64,000 bases of DNA from assembly GCA_902706235.1 (NCBI GenBank), contig CACSJR010000012.1, forward strand, positions 62,001 through 126,000, written 5' to 3'. Origin of the DNA: Citrobacter sp. 18056. Its GTDB lineage: Bacteria > Pseudomonadota > Gammaproteobacteria > Enterobacterales > Enterobacteriaceae. The notes under the pieces were generated by a model. It was not told the DNA's origin and did no database searches. It saw nothing but the letters and a program-made list of their open reading frames with translations. Shown here one piece after another: positions 1 through 9,802 of the stretch (positions within the stretch are counted from its first letter, which is position 1; each line of letters starts with the position of its first letter). The translations under genes were made by a program, and so were the position numbers.

Positions 1-694
1 TAGGGTTAAGTTTGGCATGTTCTGCCACCTTTTCGATGGTCAGTGCCTGGTCGTAATTCGCCCCAATAAATTCCAGCATCTGGCTGACATAAAACTGTGC
101 ATGGCGCGACACATTGTTGCTACTGCGGCGAGTGCTGGCGGTTTTATTCACCAGAATCGGTTGCCAGCCGGACAGGCTAAAACGCTTGAGCATCAGGCAA
201 ATTTCATCAATGGCTAACTGGCGAATTTGCTCGTTAGGGCTGTTGATCTCTTGTTGCCAACGCCGGACTTCGAAGGGGCTGAGTTGCTGAGCGGTGAGCG
301 ACTTAAGCACTGTCCCGTGGGTGATGTGGTTGACAAGCTGCCGGTCCAGCGGCCATGAAAGAAAAAGGTGCATCGGCAGATTAAATATCGCCATATTCAG
401 GCAGTCACCTGGGCGCGTCAGTTGATGTGGGGTACAGGCCCAAAAAATCGTGATATGCCCTTGTTTAATCTGTACCTTTTCATTATTAATTATATATTCT
501 ACGTCGCCATCAAACGGCACATTAACCTCAACCTGCCCATGCCAGTGGCAGGACTCCATGGGGCGTGGCCGACGCAACTCAATATCCATACGTTGATATT
601 CGGAGTAGAGCGACAACGGGCTGCGCGTTTTGCTGTCGGTGCTGCTGCACATATGCGGGTCGGGCGGCAGATGGTCTGGGATGATAGGCATCAT
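1..694 (-). CDS. melR: MelR, AraC-family activator of melibiose genes (partial, 3' end outside window)
   Basis: This gene reads leftward and runs off the window edge, so about 231 codons are visible and the C-terminal part, with most of the AraC-type DNA-binding domain, is missing. The start ATG at 694-692 (a second ATG follows directly) is preceded by GGAGAGA. The translation carries the MelR N-terminal sensor domain: SPLSLYSEYQRM, CHWHGQVEVNVPFDGDVEY, GHITIFWACTPHQL and LSPFEVRRWQQEINSPNEQI are close to E. coli MelR. The visible part ends just inside the helix-turn-helix region. In E. coli, MelR binds melibiose and, with CRP, activates melAB. Here it is divergent from melA, as in E. coli. 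No frameshift is seen in the visible part. The first residues differ from E. coli. Confidence 0.93.
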   Translation of the reverse strand, partial: MMPIIPDHLPPDPHMCSSTDSKTRSPLSLYSEYQRMDIELRRPRPMESCHWHGQVEVNVPFDGDVEYIINNEKVQIKQGHITIFWACTPHQLTRPGDCLNMAIFNLPMHLFLSWPLDRQLVNHITHGTVLKSLTAQQLSPFEVRRWQQEINSPNEQIRQLAIDEICLMLKRFSLSGWQPILVNKTASTRRSSNNVSRHAQFYVSQMLEFIGANYDQALTIEKVAEHAKLNP

Positions 695-962
695 TCTCTC
701 CGGTTCCTGAATTATCAGAATTTTGGCACAAAGGCAGTAGTGAGACTGTGAAATGGGTAAGGCTTCCGCAAGCGGATGACGAATTTGTTACCTCACAGGC
801 CGCTATTCTCTTCTTTCCTGACTAAAAACTCCGGAAAACTCAGATTTACAGGCCCGATAGTAGCATTCTGAGTTTTCAGGAATGCTCTGCAGGGAAGAGG
901 GAGGAGAAGCGAGAAACGGCGTGCCACTCTGAATGGGTTCATTAATGCCACGGAGAGAGAAA
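695..962. promoter_or_regulatory. melR-melA divergent control region with inverted MelR-type sites
   Basis: The spacer between the divergent melR and melA genes holds an 11-bp inverted repeat, GAAAACTCAGA at 834-844 and TCTGAGTTTTC at 867-877. It is a plausible pair of MelR operators, because the E. coli mel promoter has several oppositely oriented MelR sites. A TGTGA half-site near 747 could be part of a CRP site for melR. The operator assignment is inferred from position and symmetry. Confidence 0.5.
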
Positions 963-2318
963 ATGTCAGCACCCAAAATAACCTTTATCGGCGCAGGTTC
1001 GACTATTTTTGTGAAAAACATTCTCGGCGATGTGTTTCATCGTCCGGCGCTGAAATCCGCCCATATCGCGCTGATGGATATTGACGAAACCCGACTGGAA
1101 GAGTCGCACATTGTGGTGCGCAAGCTGATGGATTCGGCAGGCGCTTGCGGAAAAATCACCTGTCATACCGATCAGAAAACTGCGCTTCAGGGTGCGGATT
1201 TCGTGGTGGTGGCGTTTCAGATTGGTGGCTATGAACCCTGCACAGTGACTGACTTTGCAGTCTGCAAAAAGCACGGACTGGAACAGACTATTGCGGATAC
1301 GTTAGGCCCTGGCGGCATTATGCGTGCACTGCGTACCATTCCGCATTTATGGCAGATTTGTGAAGACATGACGCAAGTCTGCCCGGATGCCACGATGCTG
1401 AACTACGTTAACCCGATGGCAATGAATACCTGGGCGATGTACGCCCGCTACCCGCAAATTAAGCAAGTCGGGTTGTGCCATTCGGTGCAAGGAACGGCGG
1501 AAGAGCTGGCGCGTGATTTGTCCATCGACCCGGCTTCCTTGCGTTATCAGAGTGCTGGTATCAACCACATGGCATTTTATCTCTCGCTGGAGAAAAAGAA
1601 CGACCAGGGAGACTATGTCAGCATTTACCCGGATCTGCTGCGTGCTTATGAGAGCGGGCAAGCGCCGAAACCGAATCTGCATGGTAACGCGCGATGTGAA
1701 AATATTGTCCGCTACGAGATGTTTAAGAAGCTGGGCTATTTCGTCACCGAATCGTCTGAGCATTTCGCGGAATACACGCCCTGGTTTATTAAGCCGGGTC
1801 GTGAAGACCTGATTGCGCGTTATAAAGTGCCCCTGGATGAATATCCGAAACGTTGTGTTGAACAACTGGCCACCTGGCGCAAAGAGCTGGAGGAGTATAA
1901 AACCGCCGATCGGATCGACATCAAGCCCTCGCGCGAATATGCCAGTACCATTATGAACGCGCTGTGGACCGGCGAGCCAAGCGTTATCTATGGCAACGTA
2001 CGCAACGACAATCTCATTGATAACCTGCCGCAGGGATGTTGTGTAGAGGTGGCGTGTCTTGTGGATGCCAACGGTATTCAGCCGACGCGCGTCGGCACGT
2101 TACCGTCGCACCTCGCGGCACTGATGCAAACTAACGTGAATGTTCAGACCCTGCTAACCGAAGCAATTTTGACTGAAAATCGTGACCGTGTTTATCATGC
2201 CACACTGCTTGACCCCCATACGTCAGCCGTCCTCGGTATCGAAGAAATATATGCCCTGGTTGATGACCTGATAGCGGCACATGGTGATTGGTTGCCCGCG
2301 TGGCTTCATCGCGCTTGA
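963..2318 (+). CDS. melA: Alpha-galactosidase MelA (melibiase)
   Basis: MelA is a cytoplasmic glycoside hydrolase family 4 enzyme that splits melibiose into galactose and glucose, using NAD+ and Mn2+. The 451-residue product has the N-terminal dinucleotide-binding motif ITFIGAGSTIF, followed by family-4 blocks such as DTLGPGGIMRALRT, MLNYVNPMAMNTW and GLCHSVQGT. It is near-identical in layout to E. coli MelA (451 aa). The ATG at 963 is chosen over an in-frame ATG at 933 because it gives the conserved MSAPKITFIG start and has a purine-rich GGAGAGAG site just upstream. It is the first gene of a melAB operon and looks intact, although its transport partner melB is broken here. Confidence 0.95.
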   Translation: MSAPKITFIGAGSTIFVKNILGDVFHRPALKSAHIALMDIDETRLEESHIVVRKLMDSAGACGKITCHTDQKTALQGADFVVVAFQIGGYEPCTVTDFAVCKKHGLEQTIADTLGPGGIMRALRTIPHLWQICEDMTQVCPDATMLNYVNPMAMNTWAMYARYPQIKQVGLCHSVQGTAEELARDLSIDPASLRYQSAGINHMAFYLSLEKKNDQGDYVSIYPDLLRAYESGQAPKPNLHGNARCENIVRYEMFKKLGYFVTESSEHFAEYTPWFIKPGREDLIARYKVPLDEYPKRCVEQLATWRKELEEYKTADRIDIKPSREYASTIMNALWTGEPSVIYGNVRNDNLIDNLPQGCCVEVACLVDANGIQPTRVGTLPSHLAALMQTNVNVQTLLTEAILTENRDRVYHATLLDPHTSAVLGIEEIYALVDDLIAAHGDWLPAWLHRA

Positions 2319-2326
2319 CCCCGTAC

Positions 2327-2345
2327 GCCGGGCATTCAGCCCGGC
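2327..2345 (+). other. Stem-loop in the melA-melB spacer
   Basis: GCCGGGC and GCCCGGC pair around the loop ATTCA just after the melA stop. No U-tract follows, so this is more likely an mRNA-stabilising or processing hairpin than a terminator. It would let melA and melB accumulate at different levels, which is an inference. Confidence 0.5.
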
Positions 2346-2402
2346 ACCTGGCGTATCAAATGACAGAAGGAGGGCGCTGGTAACAGCGACCCTGTACCCT
2401 AT

Positions 2403-3829
2403 ATGAGCATATCAATTACAACAAAACTCAGTTATGGATTTGGGGCGTTTGGCAAAGACTTCGCTATCGGTATCGTCTACATGTACCTGATGTATTACTA
2501 CACCGATGTGGTTGGGTTATCGGTGGGGGTGGTGGGCACACTGTTTTTGGTGGCGCGTATCTGGGATGCGATTAACGATCCGATCATGGGCTGGATAGTT
2601 AACAGCACCCGTTCGCGGTGGGGGAAGTTCAAGCCGTGGATACTGGTGGGGACGCTTGCCAACTCGATAGTGCTGTTTTTGCTGTTCAGCGCGCATCTGT
2701 TTGAAGGGACGACACAGGTGGTGTTCGTCTGCGTGACCTACATTTTATGGGGAATGACGTACACCATTATGGATATTCCCTTCTGGTCAATGGTGCCGAC
2801 CATCACCTTAGATAAGCGCGAGCGCGAACAACTGGTGCCGTATCCGCGCTTCTTTGCCAGTTTGTCGGGGTTTATTACCGCAGGCATTACCTTGCCGTTC
2901 GTTAAGTACGTGGGCGGTGATGACCGTGGTTTCGGTTTTCAGATGTTTACGCTGGTGCTGATCGCCTTTTTTATCGCTTCAACCATCATCACGTTGCGTA
3001 ATGTTAAAGAAGTTTACTCATCAGACAGTGACGCTACCCCTGACAGTAGCCGGCTGACGTTAAAAGCCATTGTGGCGTTGATCTATAAAAACGATCAGCT
3101 TTCCTGCCTGCTGGGCATGGCGCTGGCTTACAACATTGCTTCAAACATTATTTCCGGTTTTGCGATTTATTACTTCACCTATGTGATCGGCGACGCCAGC
3201 CTGTTCCCGTATTACATGTCGTATGCCGGGGCGGCAAACTTGTTGACGTTGATTCTGTTTCCCCGGCTGGTTAAAGCTCTGTCCCGACGTATGCTGTGGG
3301 CAGGGGCTTCGGTGCTACCGATCATTGGCGGCGGGGTCCTGCTGTGGATTGCCATGGCGGGGTATCACAATGTGTGGCTGATTTCGCTGGCCGGGATTTT
3401 GCTCAACGTCGGGACCGCATTATTCTGGGTGTTGCAGGTGATTATGGTGGCAGACACCGTGGATTATGGCGAGTACAAACTTAACGTCCGCTGTGAAAGT
3501 ATTGCTTATTCGGTCCAGACGCTGGTGGTGAAAGGGGCTCGGCCTTTGCGGCGTTCTTTATCGCTCTGGTGCTGGGGATTATTGGTTACGTGCCCAACGT
3601 GGCGCAATCCGCTAGCACTGTCACCGGCATGCAGTTCATCATGATTGCGTTGCCTGCGATCTTCTTCCTGGTGACGCTGGTGTTCTACTTCCGCCTATAC
3701 AAACTGAACGGCGATATGCTGAGAAAAGTACAGATTCACCTGCTGGATAAGTATCGCAAATCAACCCCCCCGGTGGTGACCGAACCGGTTAGCATAAATC
3801 TGTCGAAAACCTCAGATGTGAAGGCGTAA
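2403..3829 (+). pseudogene. melB: Melibiose permease MelB, interrupted by a -1 frameshift
   Basis: MelB is an inner-membrane GPH/MFS symporter of about 473 residues that imports melibiose with Na+, Li+ or H+. The first 378 or so residues match MelB, including [20 protein letters not shown], the cation-site aspartates in [11 protein letters not shown], and [22 protein letters not shown]. At 3534-3537 the reading frame breaks: four G where the intact gene would need five. Reading without the correction gives a 413-residue protein with an unrelated tail. The other frame resumes at once with the MelB C-terminus ([34 protein letters not shown]) and ends in SDVKA at 3829. The last transmembrane helices would be lost. 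A sequencing error in the G-run is the alternative explanation. Confidence 0.85.
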
Positions 3830-3838
3830 CCATGAAAT

Positions 3839-3950
3839 AGGGATCCGTGATTGGCCATCAATATGTCGAATCTTCTGACATTGCGGTTTGCGTTGCCCAT
3901 TCTGATTATAACGTTCCGGCTGCGTTAACAAACTCAGAACACGGATCCCT
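3839..3950. repeat. 11-bp inverted repeat flanking a 90-bp unique segment
   Basis: AGGGATCCGTG at 3839-3849 is repeated in inverted orientation as CACGGATCCCT at 3940-3950, right after melB. Nothing recognisable is coded in the 90 bp between them. It could be a long-range stem, a small element end pair, or chance. The arms lie next to a known deletion scar. Confidence 0.4.
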
Positions 3951-3958
3951 TTCAACGC

Positions 3959-4230
3959 TTACATAGAGCCCCGTTGCAGCCAGGGGCTGTTAACGCGTAC
4001 GGTCTCGCGATGGGTATCGCCATTGATGATATGAAGTGCGCTCAGGCGGCCAATATCGTAATGGGGAAGTTGCACCGTCGAAAGCGGCGGGAGAAACAGG
4101 TCGCCAATCCCCACCATGTTGTCATAACCCAGCACTGCGACATCCTGCGGAATACGAATGCCCCGGGAAAGCAGTACCTGATAAACCAGAAATGCGATAC
4201 GGTCATTACCGCACACCACGGAGTCAAAAA
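3959..4230 (-). pseudogene. LacI-family repressor, C-terminal fragment only
   Basis: Reading leftward, about 89 codons encode the last part of a LacI/GalR-type sugar-binding domain: FDSVVCGNDRIAFLVYQVL, RIPQDVAVLGYDN, LPPLSTVQLPHYDIGR and a terminal NSPWLQRGSM before TAA at 3961-3959. Family members are about 330-340 residues, so the helix-turn-helix and roughly three quarters of the protein are gone. Homology stops near 4230, where the DNA switches to a sugar-kinase fragment on the other strand. The open frame continues antisense through the kinase to 4474, but that part is not LacI-like. This is one half of a deletion scar. The specific sugar is unknown. Confidence 0.8.
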
Positions 4231-4769
4231 TCAAGCAACAAAGGGGGCTGCTGAGTTTTGATGTCAATTTGCGCGAGCAAATGTGGCCTGACCGGCAGCT
4301 CATGCTGACTACCGTACGCCATTTTGCTCTGCAAGCCGATATCCTTAAATTGTCGGAAGAGGAGTGGTACTGGCTGGTGGGCACCAGGTATTTTCCCGCC
4401 GCGATTGATGCCTTAAAGGCGCTGCCCGCCGCTATGAAGGTAATTACCTTCGGTGCGCAAGGCGCATGGGTCATCTGGCAGGATCAGGTAGTCCACTTTA
4501 ACGGCTATACGGTCGATAGCGTTGACACCACCGGGGCCGGAGATGCTTTTGTTGCCGGTTTGTTGGCACACATCGCCAGTAGCAAGTTTCCGCAAAATCT
4601 GACTCAGCTCCAGCACGCCATCGCTCAGGCCTGTGCCTGTGGCGCATTGGCTACTACGCAAAAAGGGGCGCTGGAATCCACGCCAGACCGAGAAATGGTA
4701 CAGCAGTTTATCGCACGCGCAGCGTTGCCAGCGTTTGAAATGAAACAGGAGATCGCGCTGAACAAGTAA
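4231..4769 (+). pseudogene. PfkB-family sugar kinase, C-terminal fragment
   Basis: About 175 codons of a ribokinase/fructokinase-type kinase remain. They begin around the LLSFDVNLREQMW block (family consensus FDPNxR) and include LKLSEEE, the substrate/ATP signature DTTGAGDAFVAGLLAHIA (catalytic Asp in GAGD) and CACGALATTQKGA near the C-terminus. Full-length relatives are about 300-310 residues, so the N-terminal sugar-binding half is missing. An in-frame TTG at 4269 has no convincing ribosome site, so expression is unlikely. The fragment abuts the LacI-family remnant back to back. It resembles fructokinase-like PfkB members, but the substrate cannot be assigned. Confidence 0.8.
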
Positions 4770-4856
4770 AGCAGTGGGGGACAACAGTGTGTGGTGATAG
4801 CCCTAATCTGGTGTTCATTAGGCAAGTCAGGAACAATCCTGACGAAGCGGTAAAAA

Positions 4857-4878
4857 AACGGCCCTAAAAAGGGCCGTT
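4857..4878 (-). terminator. Rho-independent terminator of rne
   Basis: AACGGCCCT and AGGGCCGTT pair around an AAAA loop. Read on the minus strand the hairpin is followed by a run of T (from the A7 at 4852-4858), typical of an intrinsic terminator 88 bp after the rne stop. On the plus strand the tail is poor in T. Confidence 0.8.
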
Positions 4879-4900
4879 CGTATATCAAAAAACCTATCTC

Positions 4901-4930
4901 CCGTTCACTCAAAATATCTTAAGTGAACGG
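4901..4930 (-). other. Extra hairpin in the rne 3' untranslated region
   Basis: CCGTTCACT (4901-4909) and AGTGAACGG (4922-4930) form a 9-bp stem with a 12-nt AT-rich loop. It sits between the rne stop codon and the terminator, without a T-tract of its own. It may protect or mark the mRNA end; the role is unknown. Confidence 0.5.
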
Positions 4931-4965
4931 TGTTAACCCTGAGACGGTTTTGCATGCTTTGCCGC

Positions 4966-7900
4966 TTAGTCCACAGATTGTGGACGAGTCGGACCGGCAG
5001 TTGCCGTGTGCGTAGCGCTGTGGCCACCGGCAGAACCTTTACCCTCGAAACCGAACGCTGGACGAACCCAGTCGCTCTGACGCGGTGCTTCTGGCACGTA
5101 GTCTGGGGCTGGAGCACGCGTCATTGGCGCGGTAGCGTTGGTGCGTTCAACCGGAGGCTTCGCAGCCACAACCGGTTTAACGACAGGTTCAACCACTGGA
5201 GCAACAGGCGCGGTTTCCACCACGACAGGTTGTTCAGTCACGATAGCCTGTTCCACTTCCTCAACCACCGCCGGAGTCGCTTCCTCTGCTGTGACTTCTG
5301 CAACAACTGCGTCGGCTGGCGCGATAACCTGAGGTTCTTCGCTCACCGGTGCGGCAATGACTTCCGGATGTGTGGTCTCAACCACTGGAACTTCCGGTTC
5401 AGCCAGTACTGGCTGCGGTTCTGCAACCACGACAGGCTCGACTGCGGTTTGTTCAACCACTGGCGCTGCAACCTGTTCTGCCACTGGAGCTTGCGCCACG
5501 GTTTCTACCGGTGCAACTTCAATGACGGAAGGAACAACGTTCTGCTCGCGGGTTTCTTCAACCTGCTGCTCTTGTGGACGTGTTACCGGGTAGCTTACCC
5601 ACACTTTACCAGACGCCATTTCTGGAGATGCACAGGCAATCGCCAGCGGCATCGGGGACTGAGTTGGGTAACGCTCGTCACGGTAGCGGCGACGACGCTG
5701 ACCACTCACGCGCAGGTGGCGTGGTGAACGACGGGAGCGACGCGGCATGCCGGAGTTATCACGGTTTTCTGCGTTTTCATCTTCAGCCGGAGCTTCGATG
5801 ACGGCTGGCAGGTCAACTTTAGCCACTTCGGTACGCTTAGCAGGAGCGGCTGTTTCAGCCGGTTCGGTCACTGCGGTACGTTCTGCAGTTTCGGCCGCTG
5901 TTTCGATGCGCACTTTCTGTGACAGGTTGCGCGGCTTACGACGCGGCATGGACTGGACGCGTTCTTCCTGCTCGATTTCCTGAGCGGGTTGTTCTTCGCG
6001 AGCCTGAACTTTCACTTCCTGCGGCGCTGCCTGGCGTTTGTCATCGTTACGACGGCGGTTGCGCTCACGGCGTGGTTGCTGCTGTTCGTCACGAGATTTC
6101 GCTTTATCCGCGTCTTCTGCCACGTTCGGCTGACGTGCTTCACGGGTTTCTGCGTTCTGCTGCGGCTTTTCCCGACGGTTACGGCGGTTATCTTCGCGGC
6201 CTTCTGCGTTTTCACCACGGTTATCGCGATCACCACGTTCGTTACGCTCACCGCGCTCACCACGATTATCGCGGTTGTCACGGCGATCGTTGCGGTCACC
6301 ACGGTCATTTCGGTCACGACGGTTAGACTGACGAGAACGGCGACGATCCTGCTGGCGCTCTGGTTTCTCTTCTTTCTTAACCGGCTCAGGCTCAGCCACA
6401 ACGGGAGCTTCGCTGCTGAACATGGATTTCAGCGCAGAGATAATGCGGGAAACCAGACCTGGTGCTGCTGCGTTGGCTGCCGCTGGAGCGGTTTTCTTCG
6501 TCTGTGCTGCTGCTGGAGCGGCTTCTTCAAGCGGTGCTGGCGGCGCATCAGGCATCACGAAGGTCGCCAGAGCAGGCTGCTCAGGACGCTTACGTTCAGC
6601 GGGTTCGTCTTCAGACGGCATTGCCATTTCTTCTTCGTGCAGTTTCGGCAGCAGGTAGCTCAGAATCTGAGTCTCTTCGCCTTTACGGACACGCAGTACG
6701 GAGTAGTGCGGAGTTTCCATCTGGTCGTTCGGCACGACGATGCAGCGCACGCCACCCTGACGGGTTTCGATGTTGCTGATAGCCGCACGCTTTTCGTTCA
6801 ACAGATAAGAGGCCACTTGAACGGGAACAATCGCGTGAACTTCCTGAGTGTTTTCTTTCAGTGCTTCTTCTTCAATCAGACGAAGAATAGACAGTGCCAG
6901 TGATTCGTTATCACGGATGGTGCCGGTACCGCTACAGCGTGGGCACACGTGATGGCTGGATTCACCCAGTGATGGGCTCAGGCGCTGACGAGACATTTCC
7001 AGCAGGCCGAAGCGAGAGATATGGCTAATCTGGATACGTGCACGATCCTGACGCACCGCTTCACGCAGACGGTTTTCAACCGCACGCTGGTGGCGAACCG
7101 GGGTCATGTCGATGAAGTCGATAACGATCAGGCCGCCGAGGTCACGAAGACGCAGCTGGCGGGCAATTTCGTCGGCTGCTTCAAGGTTGGTGTTGAAGGC
7201 GGTTTCTTCGATGTCGCCGCCGCGGGTTGCACGCGCGGAGTTGATATCGATGGCGGTCAGGGCTTCGGTGCTATCGATAACGATAGAGCCGCCCGACGGC
7301 AAGCGCACTTCACGCTGGAATGCAGATTCAATCTGCGATTCGATTTGGTAGTGGCTGAACAGCGGGATTTCACCGGTGTAGAGCTTAATTTTGCTGCTGA
7401 AATCCGGACGGCCCAGCGCAGAGATATGCTGGCGAGCCAGCTCAAGCACTTTCGGGTTATCGATAAGGATTTCGCCGATGTCCTGACGCAGGTAATCACG
7501 AAACGCACGTACGATGACGTTGCTTTCCTGGTGGATCAGGAACGGGGCAGGGCGGCTTTCAGAGGCTTTCTGAATCGCTTCCCAGTGCTTCAGGCGGAAA
7601 CTCAGATCCCACTGCAGCGCTTCAGCAGATTTGCCAACGCCAGCAGTACGCACGATCAAGCCCATGCCGTCAGGCAGTTGCAGGCTGGAAAGCGCTTCTT
7701 TCAGCTCGGTACGATCGTCACCTTCGATGCGGCGAGAAATACCACCGGCACGCGGGTTGTTCGGCATCAGTACCAGATAGCTGCCTGCCAGGCTGATAAA
7801 GGTTGTGAGGGCTGCACCTTTGTTGCCGCGCTCTTCTTTATCGATCTGAACAATGACTTCCTGGCCTTCGCGCAGAACATCTTTAATGTTCGGGCGGCCA

Positions 7901-8154
7901 TGCGCATTGTAATTAGCAGGGAAATATTCGCGGGCGATTTCTTTAAGAGGAAGGAAACCATGACGCTCAGCACCGTAATCAACGAATGCGGCTTCAAGGC
8001 TTGGTTCTATACGGGTAATTTTGCCTTTGTAGATGTTCGCTTTTTTCTGTTCGTGTCCTGGGCTTTCAATATCCAGATCGTACAGACGCTGCCCATCAAC
8101 GAGGGCGACACGTAACTCTTCTTGCTGAGTTGCGTTGATTAACATTCTTTTCAT
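4966..8154 (-). CDS. rne: Ribonuclease E
   Basis: RNase E is the essential endoribonuclease that starts mRNA decay, processes rRNA and tRNA precursors, and scaffolds the degradosome at the inner membrane. The product has 1062 residues (E. coli 1061). The catalytic half has an S1 domain (about residues 36-119), the Mg2+-binding aspartates in [10 protein letters not shown] (D303) and IDFIDM (D346), and the zinc-link CPRC (C404/C407). The C-terminal half is low-complexity: an amphipathic stretch after residue 565 ([14 protein letters not shown]) for membrane binding, an Arg-rich RNA-binding region, a second basic region at [20 protein letters not shown], a Pro/Glu/Val-rich tract, and a conserved tail including [19 protein letters not shown] for PNPase binding. 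Antisense open frames across this biased half are artefacts. Confidence 0.97.
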   Translation of the reverse strand: MKRMLINATQQEELRVALVDGQRLYDLDIESPGHEQKKANIYKGKITRIEPSLEAAFVDYGAERHGFLPLKEIAREYFPANYNAHGRPNIKDVLREGQEVIVQIDKEERGNKGAALTTFISLAGSYLVLMPNNPRAGGISRRIEGDDRTELKEALSSLQLPDGMGLIVRTAGVGKSAEALQWDLSFRLKHWEAIQKASESRPAPFLIHQESNVIVRAFRDYLRQDIGEILIDNPKVLELARQHISALGRPDFSSKIKLYTGEIPLFSHYQIESQIESAFQREVRLPSGGSIVIDSTEALTAIDINSARATRGGDIEETAFNTNLEAADEIARQLRLRDLGGLIVIDFIDMTPVRHQRAVENRLREAVRQDRARIQISHISRFGLLEMSRQRLSPSLGESSHHVCPRCSGTGTIRDNESLALSILRLIEEEALKENTQEVHAIVPVQVASYLLNEKRAAISNIETRQGGVRCIVVPNDQMETPHYSVLRVRKGEETQILSYLLPKLHEEEMAMPSEDEPAERKRPEQPALATFVMPDAPPAPLEEAAPAAAQTKKTAPAAANAAAPGLVSRIISALKSMFSSEAPVVAEPEPVKKEEKPERQQDRRRSRQSNRRDRNDRGDRNDRRDNRDNRGERGERNERGDRDNRGENAEGREDNRRNRREKPQQNAETREARQPNVAEDADKAKSRDEQQQPRRERNRRRNDDKRQAAPQEVKVQAREEQPAQEIEQEERVQSMPRRKPRNLSQKVRIETAAETAERTAVTEPAETAAPAKRTEVAKVDLPAVIEAPAEDENAENRDNSGMPRRSRRSPRHLRVSGQRRRRYRDERYPTQSPMPLAIACASPEMASGKVWVSYPVTRPQEQQVEETREQNVVPSVIEVAPVETVAQAPVAEQVAAPVVEQTAVEPVVVAEPQPVLAEPEVPVVETTHPEVIAAPVSEEPQVIAPADAVVAEVTAEEATPAVVEEVEQAIVTEQPVVVETAPVAPVVEPVVKPVVAAKPPVERTNATAPMTRAPAPDYVPEAPRQSDWVRPAFGFEGKGSAGGHSATHTATAGPTRPQSVD

Positions 8155-8515
8155 CGTAACTTACTCATTATTCTTGCATTGACGACTAAGCTACGGGCAG
8201 AGTTTTCCTTGCCGGGGGTAAACCGATGGCCTCGTGTCTGTTCACGTCGCCAACCTCACGGTTGTCGCTCGCTTAAGAGGCGCAGAGTGTCGGTAGCCTG
8301 CGTTTCAAACGGAACCGCAGCGCAATTATTCAGGGGAACAGCCTGGGAATCATTCTCCAGGTACGGTTCCTTCTATACTCATTGTCTTTCAAGTCGCAGA
8401 TGGTTGGCTTCACCTGCTTACCCCAGTCATCTACTGGAGTAGCGCCTGGAGATCCCAGGTTTGCCGCCTTTCTGCGGCTTGAAATAGAGAGTATCAACCG
8501 GTAAGGACTGCAACC
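8155..8515 (-). promoter_or_regulatory. rne 5' untranslated leader (autoregulatory rne5-type element)
   Basis: E. coli rne mRNA has a leader of about 361 nt whose hairpins let RNase E cleave its own message and keep enzyme levels constant. The corresponding region here has no gene and is rich in local complementarity. The extent is set from the E. coli leader length and is approximate. The rest of the spacer to 8848 holds the rne and rluC promoters, which I could not place precisely. Confidence 0.6.
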
Positions 8516-8848
8516 CGCAGCCCGCTAACTGTCTGAAAGATAAATACGTCTTACGCCATTGCTGCATAAAAAATCGTTCAGACAAAATTGGTCATTCCGC
8601 TAACATGCTTGCTTGAACAAGATTCGACACGGAAAACTGCATCATTATTCCCTGCTAACCTTGTTATAGCAAGATGACTTTTACCATTTATCACCCGGTT
8701 ACTCACAGTTTTTTCACTTTACCGAACTGATTGTTGTAATAACCACCAATCCGCAAAGTGAGATTAAAAATGAGCTCCGTTGCGAAGTTAATATAAGCAC
8801 AGAAAAAGGAGTGGCGCGAATGCCACTGCATCTTTAGAATCGCCCCCC

Positions 8849-9802
8849 ATGAAAACTGAGACACCGACCGTAAAAATGGTAGCCATTGCCGATGATGAGG
8901 CAGGGCAACGAATTGATAACTTTTTGCGCACCCAGCTGAAAGGCGTGCCGAAAAGCATGATTTACCGCATCCTGCGTAAAGGTGAAGTGCGCGTGAATAA
9001 AAAGCGCGTGAAGCCGGAATACAAACTGGAAGCGGGCGATGAAATTCGCATCCCGCCGGTGCGCGTCGCCGAGCGTGAAGAAGAGACTGTATCGCCGCAC
9101 CTGAATAAAGTCGCGGCCCTGGCTGATGTTATCCTTTATGAAGACGACCATATTCTGGTGCTGAATAAGCCGTCGGGTACGGCGGTTCACGGCGGTAGCG
9201 GTTTGAGCTTTGGGGTTATCGAAGGGCTGCGCGCGCTGCGCCCGGAAGCCCGATTCCTCGAACTGGTCCATCGCCTCGACCGTGATACCTCCGGCGTGCT
9301 GCTGGTGGCGAAGAAGCGTTCCGCGCTGCGCTCCCTGCATGAACAGCTACGCGAAAAAGGGATGCAGAAAGATTATCTGGCCCTGGTTCGCGGCCAGTGG
9401 CAGTCGCACATGAAAGTGGTGCAGGCGCCATTGCTGAAGAATATTTTGCAGAGCGGCGAGCGTATTGTTCGCGTGAACAGCGAAGGCAAACCGTCGGAGA
9501 CGCGCTTTAAAGTCGAAGAGCGTTTTACCCATGCGACGCTGGTGCGCTGTAGCCCGGTAACCGGTCGTACGCACCAGATTCGTGTGCACACGCTGCATGC
9601 GGGTCATCCGATTGCGTTTGACGATCGCTATGGCGATCGTGATTTCGACAAACAGCTGGCGGGTACCGGCCTGAATCGACTGTTCCTGCACGCCGCGGCG
9701 CTGAAATTTACCCATCCGGGTACCGGTGAGACGTTGCGCATTGAAGCGCCGTTAGACAACCAGCTCAAGCGTTGTCTGCAAGTGCTGCGCAGCCAGAAGT
9801 AA
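8849..9802 (+). CDS. rluC: 23S rRNA pseudouridine synthase RluC
   Basis: RluC converts U955, U2504 and U2580 of 23S rRNA to pseudouridine. The product has 317 residues (E. coli 319). An S4 RNA-binding domain covers about residues 18-80 (RIDNFLRTQLKGVPKSMIY, GEVRVNKKRVKP), followed by the RluA-type catalytic domain with HRLDRDTSGVLLVA, whose second Asp is the catalytic residue. GRTHQIRVH and IAFDDRYGD are further family motifs. It is divergent from rne, as in E. coli. A 19-bp tandem duplication starts inside its last codons (see the repeat entry), but the coding sequence ends at the first copy's TAA. Confidence 0.95.
   Translation: MKTETPTVKMVAIADDEAGQRIDNFLRTQLKGVPKSMIYRILRKGEVRVNKKRVKPEYKLEAGDEIRIPPVRVAEREEETVSPHLNKVAALADVILYEDDHILVLNKPSGTAVHGGSGLSFGVIEGLRALRPEARFLELVHRLDRDTSGVLLVAKKRSALRSLHEQLREKGMQKDYLALVRGQWQSHMKVVQAPLLKNILQSGERIVRVNSEGKPSETRFKVEERFTHATLVRCSPVTGRTHQIRVHTLHAGHPIAFDDRYGDRDFDKQLAGTGLNRLFLHAAALKFTHPGTGETLRIEAPLDNQLKRCLQVLRSQK

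Noticed and set aside
3569-3829. Separate 86-residue membrane protein after melB
   Set aside because: It is the C-terminal part of MelB in the shifted frame, not an independent gene.
4231-4474. N-terminal extension of the LacI-family fragment
   Set aside because: The open frame continues antisense through the kinase fragment by chance; LacI similarity ends near 4230.
4930-8115. Several long plus-strand open frames (up to 364 codons) opposite rne
   Set aside because: They mirror the biased codon use of RNase E, have improbable composition (Thr/Ser/Cys- or Arg-rich) and no ribosome sites.
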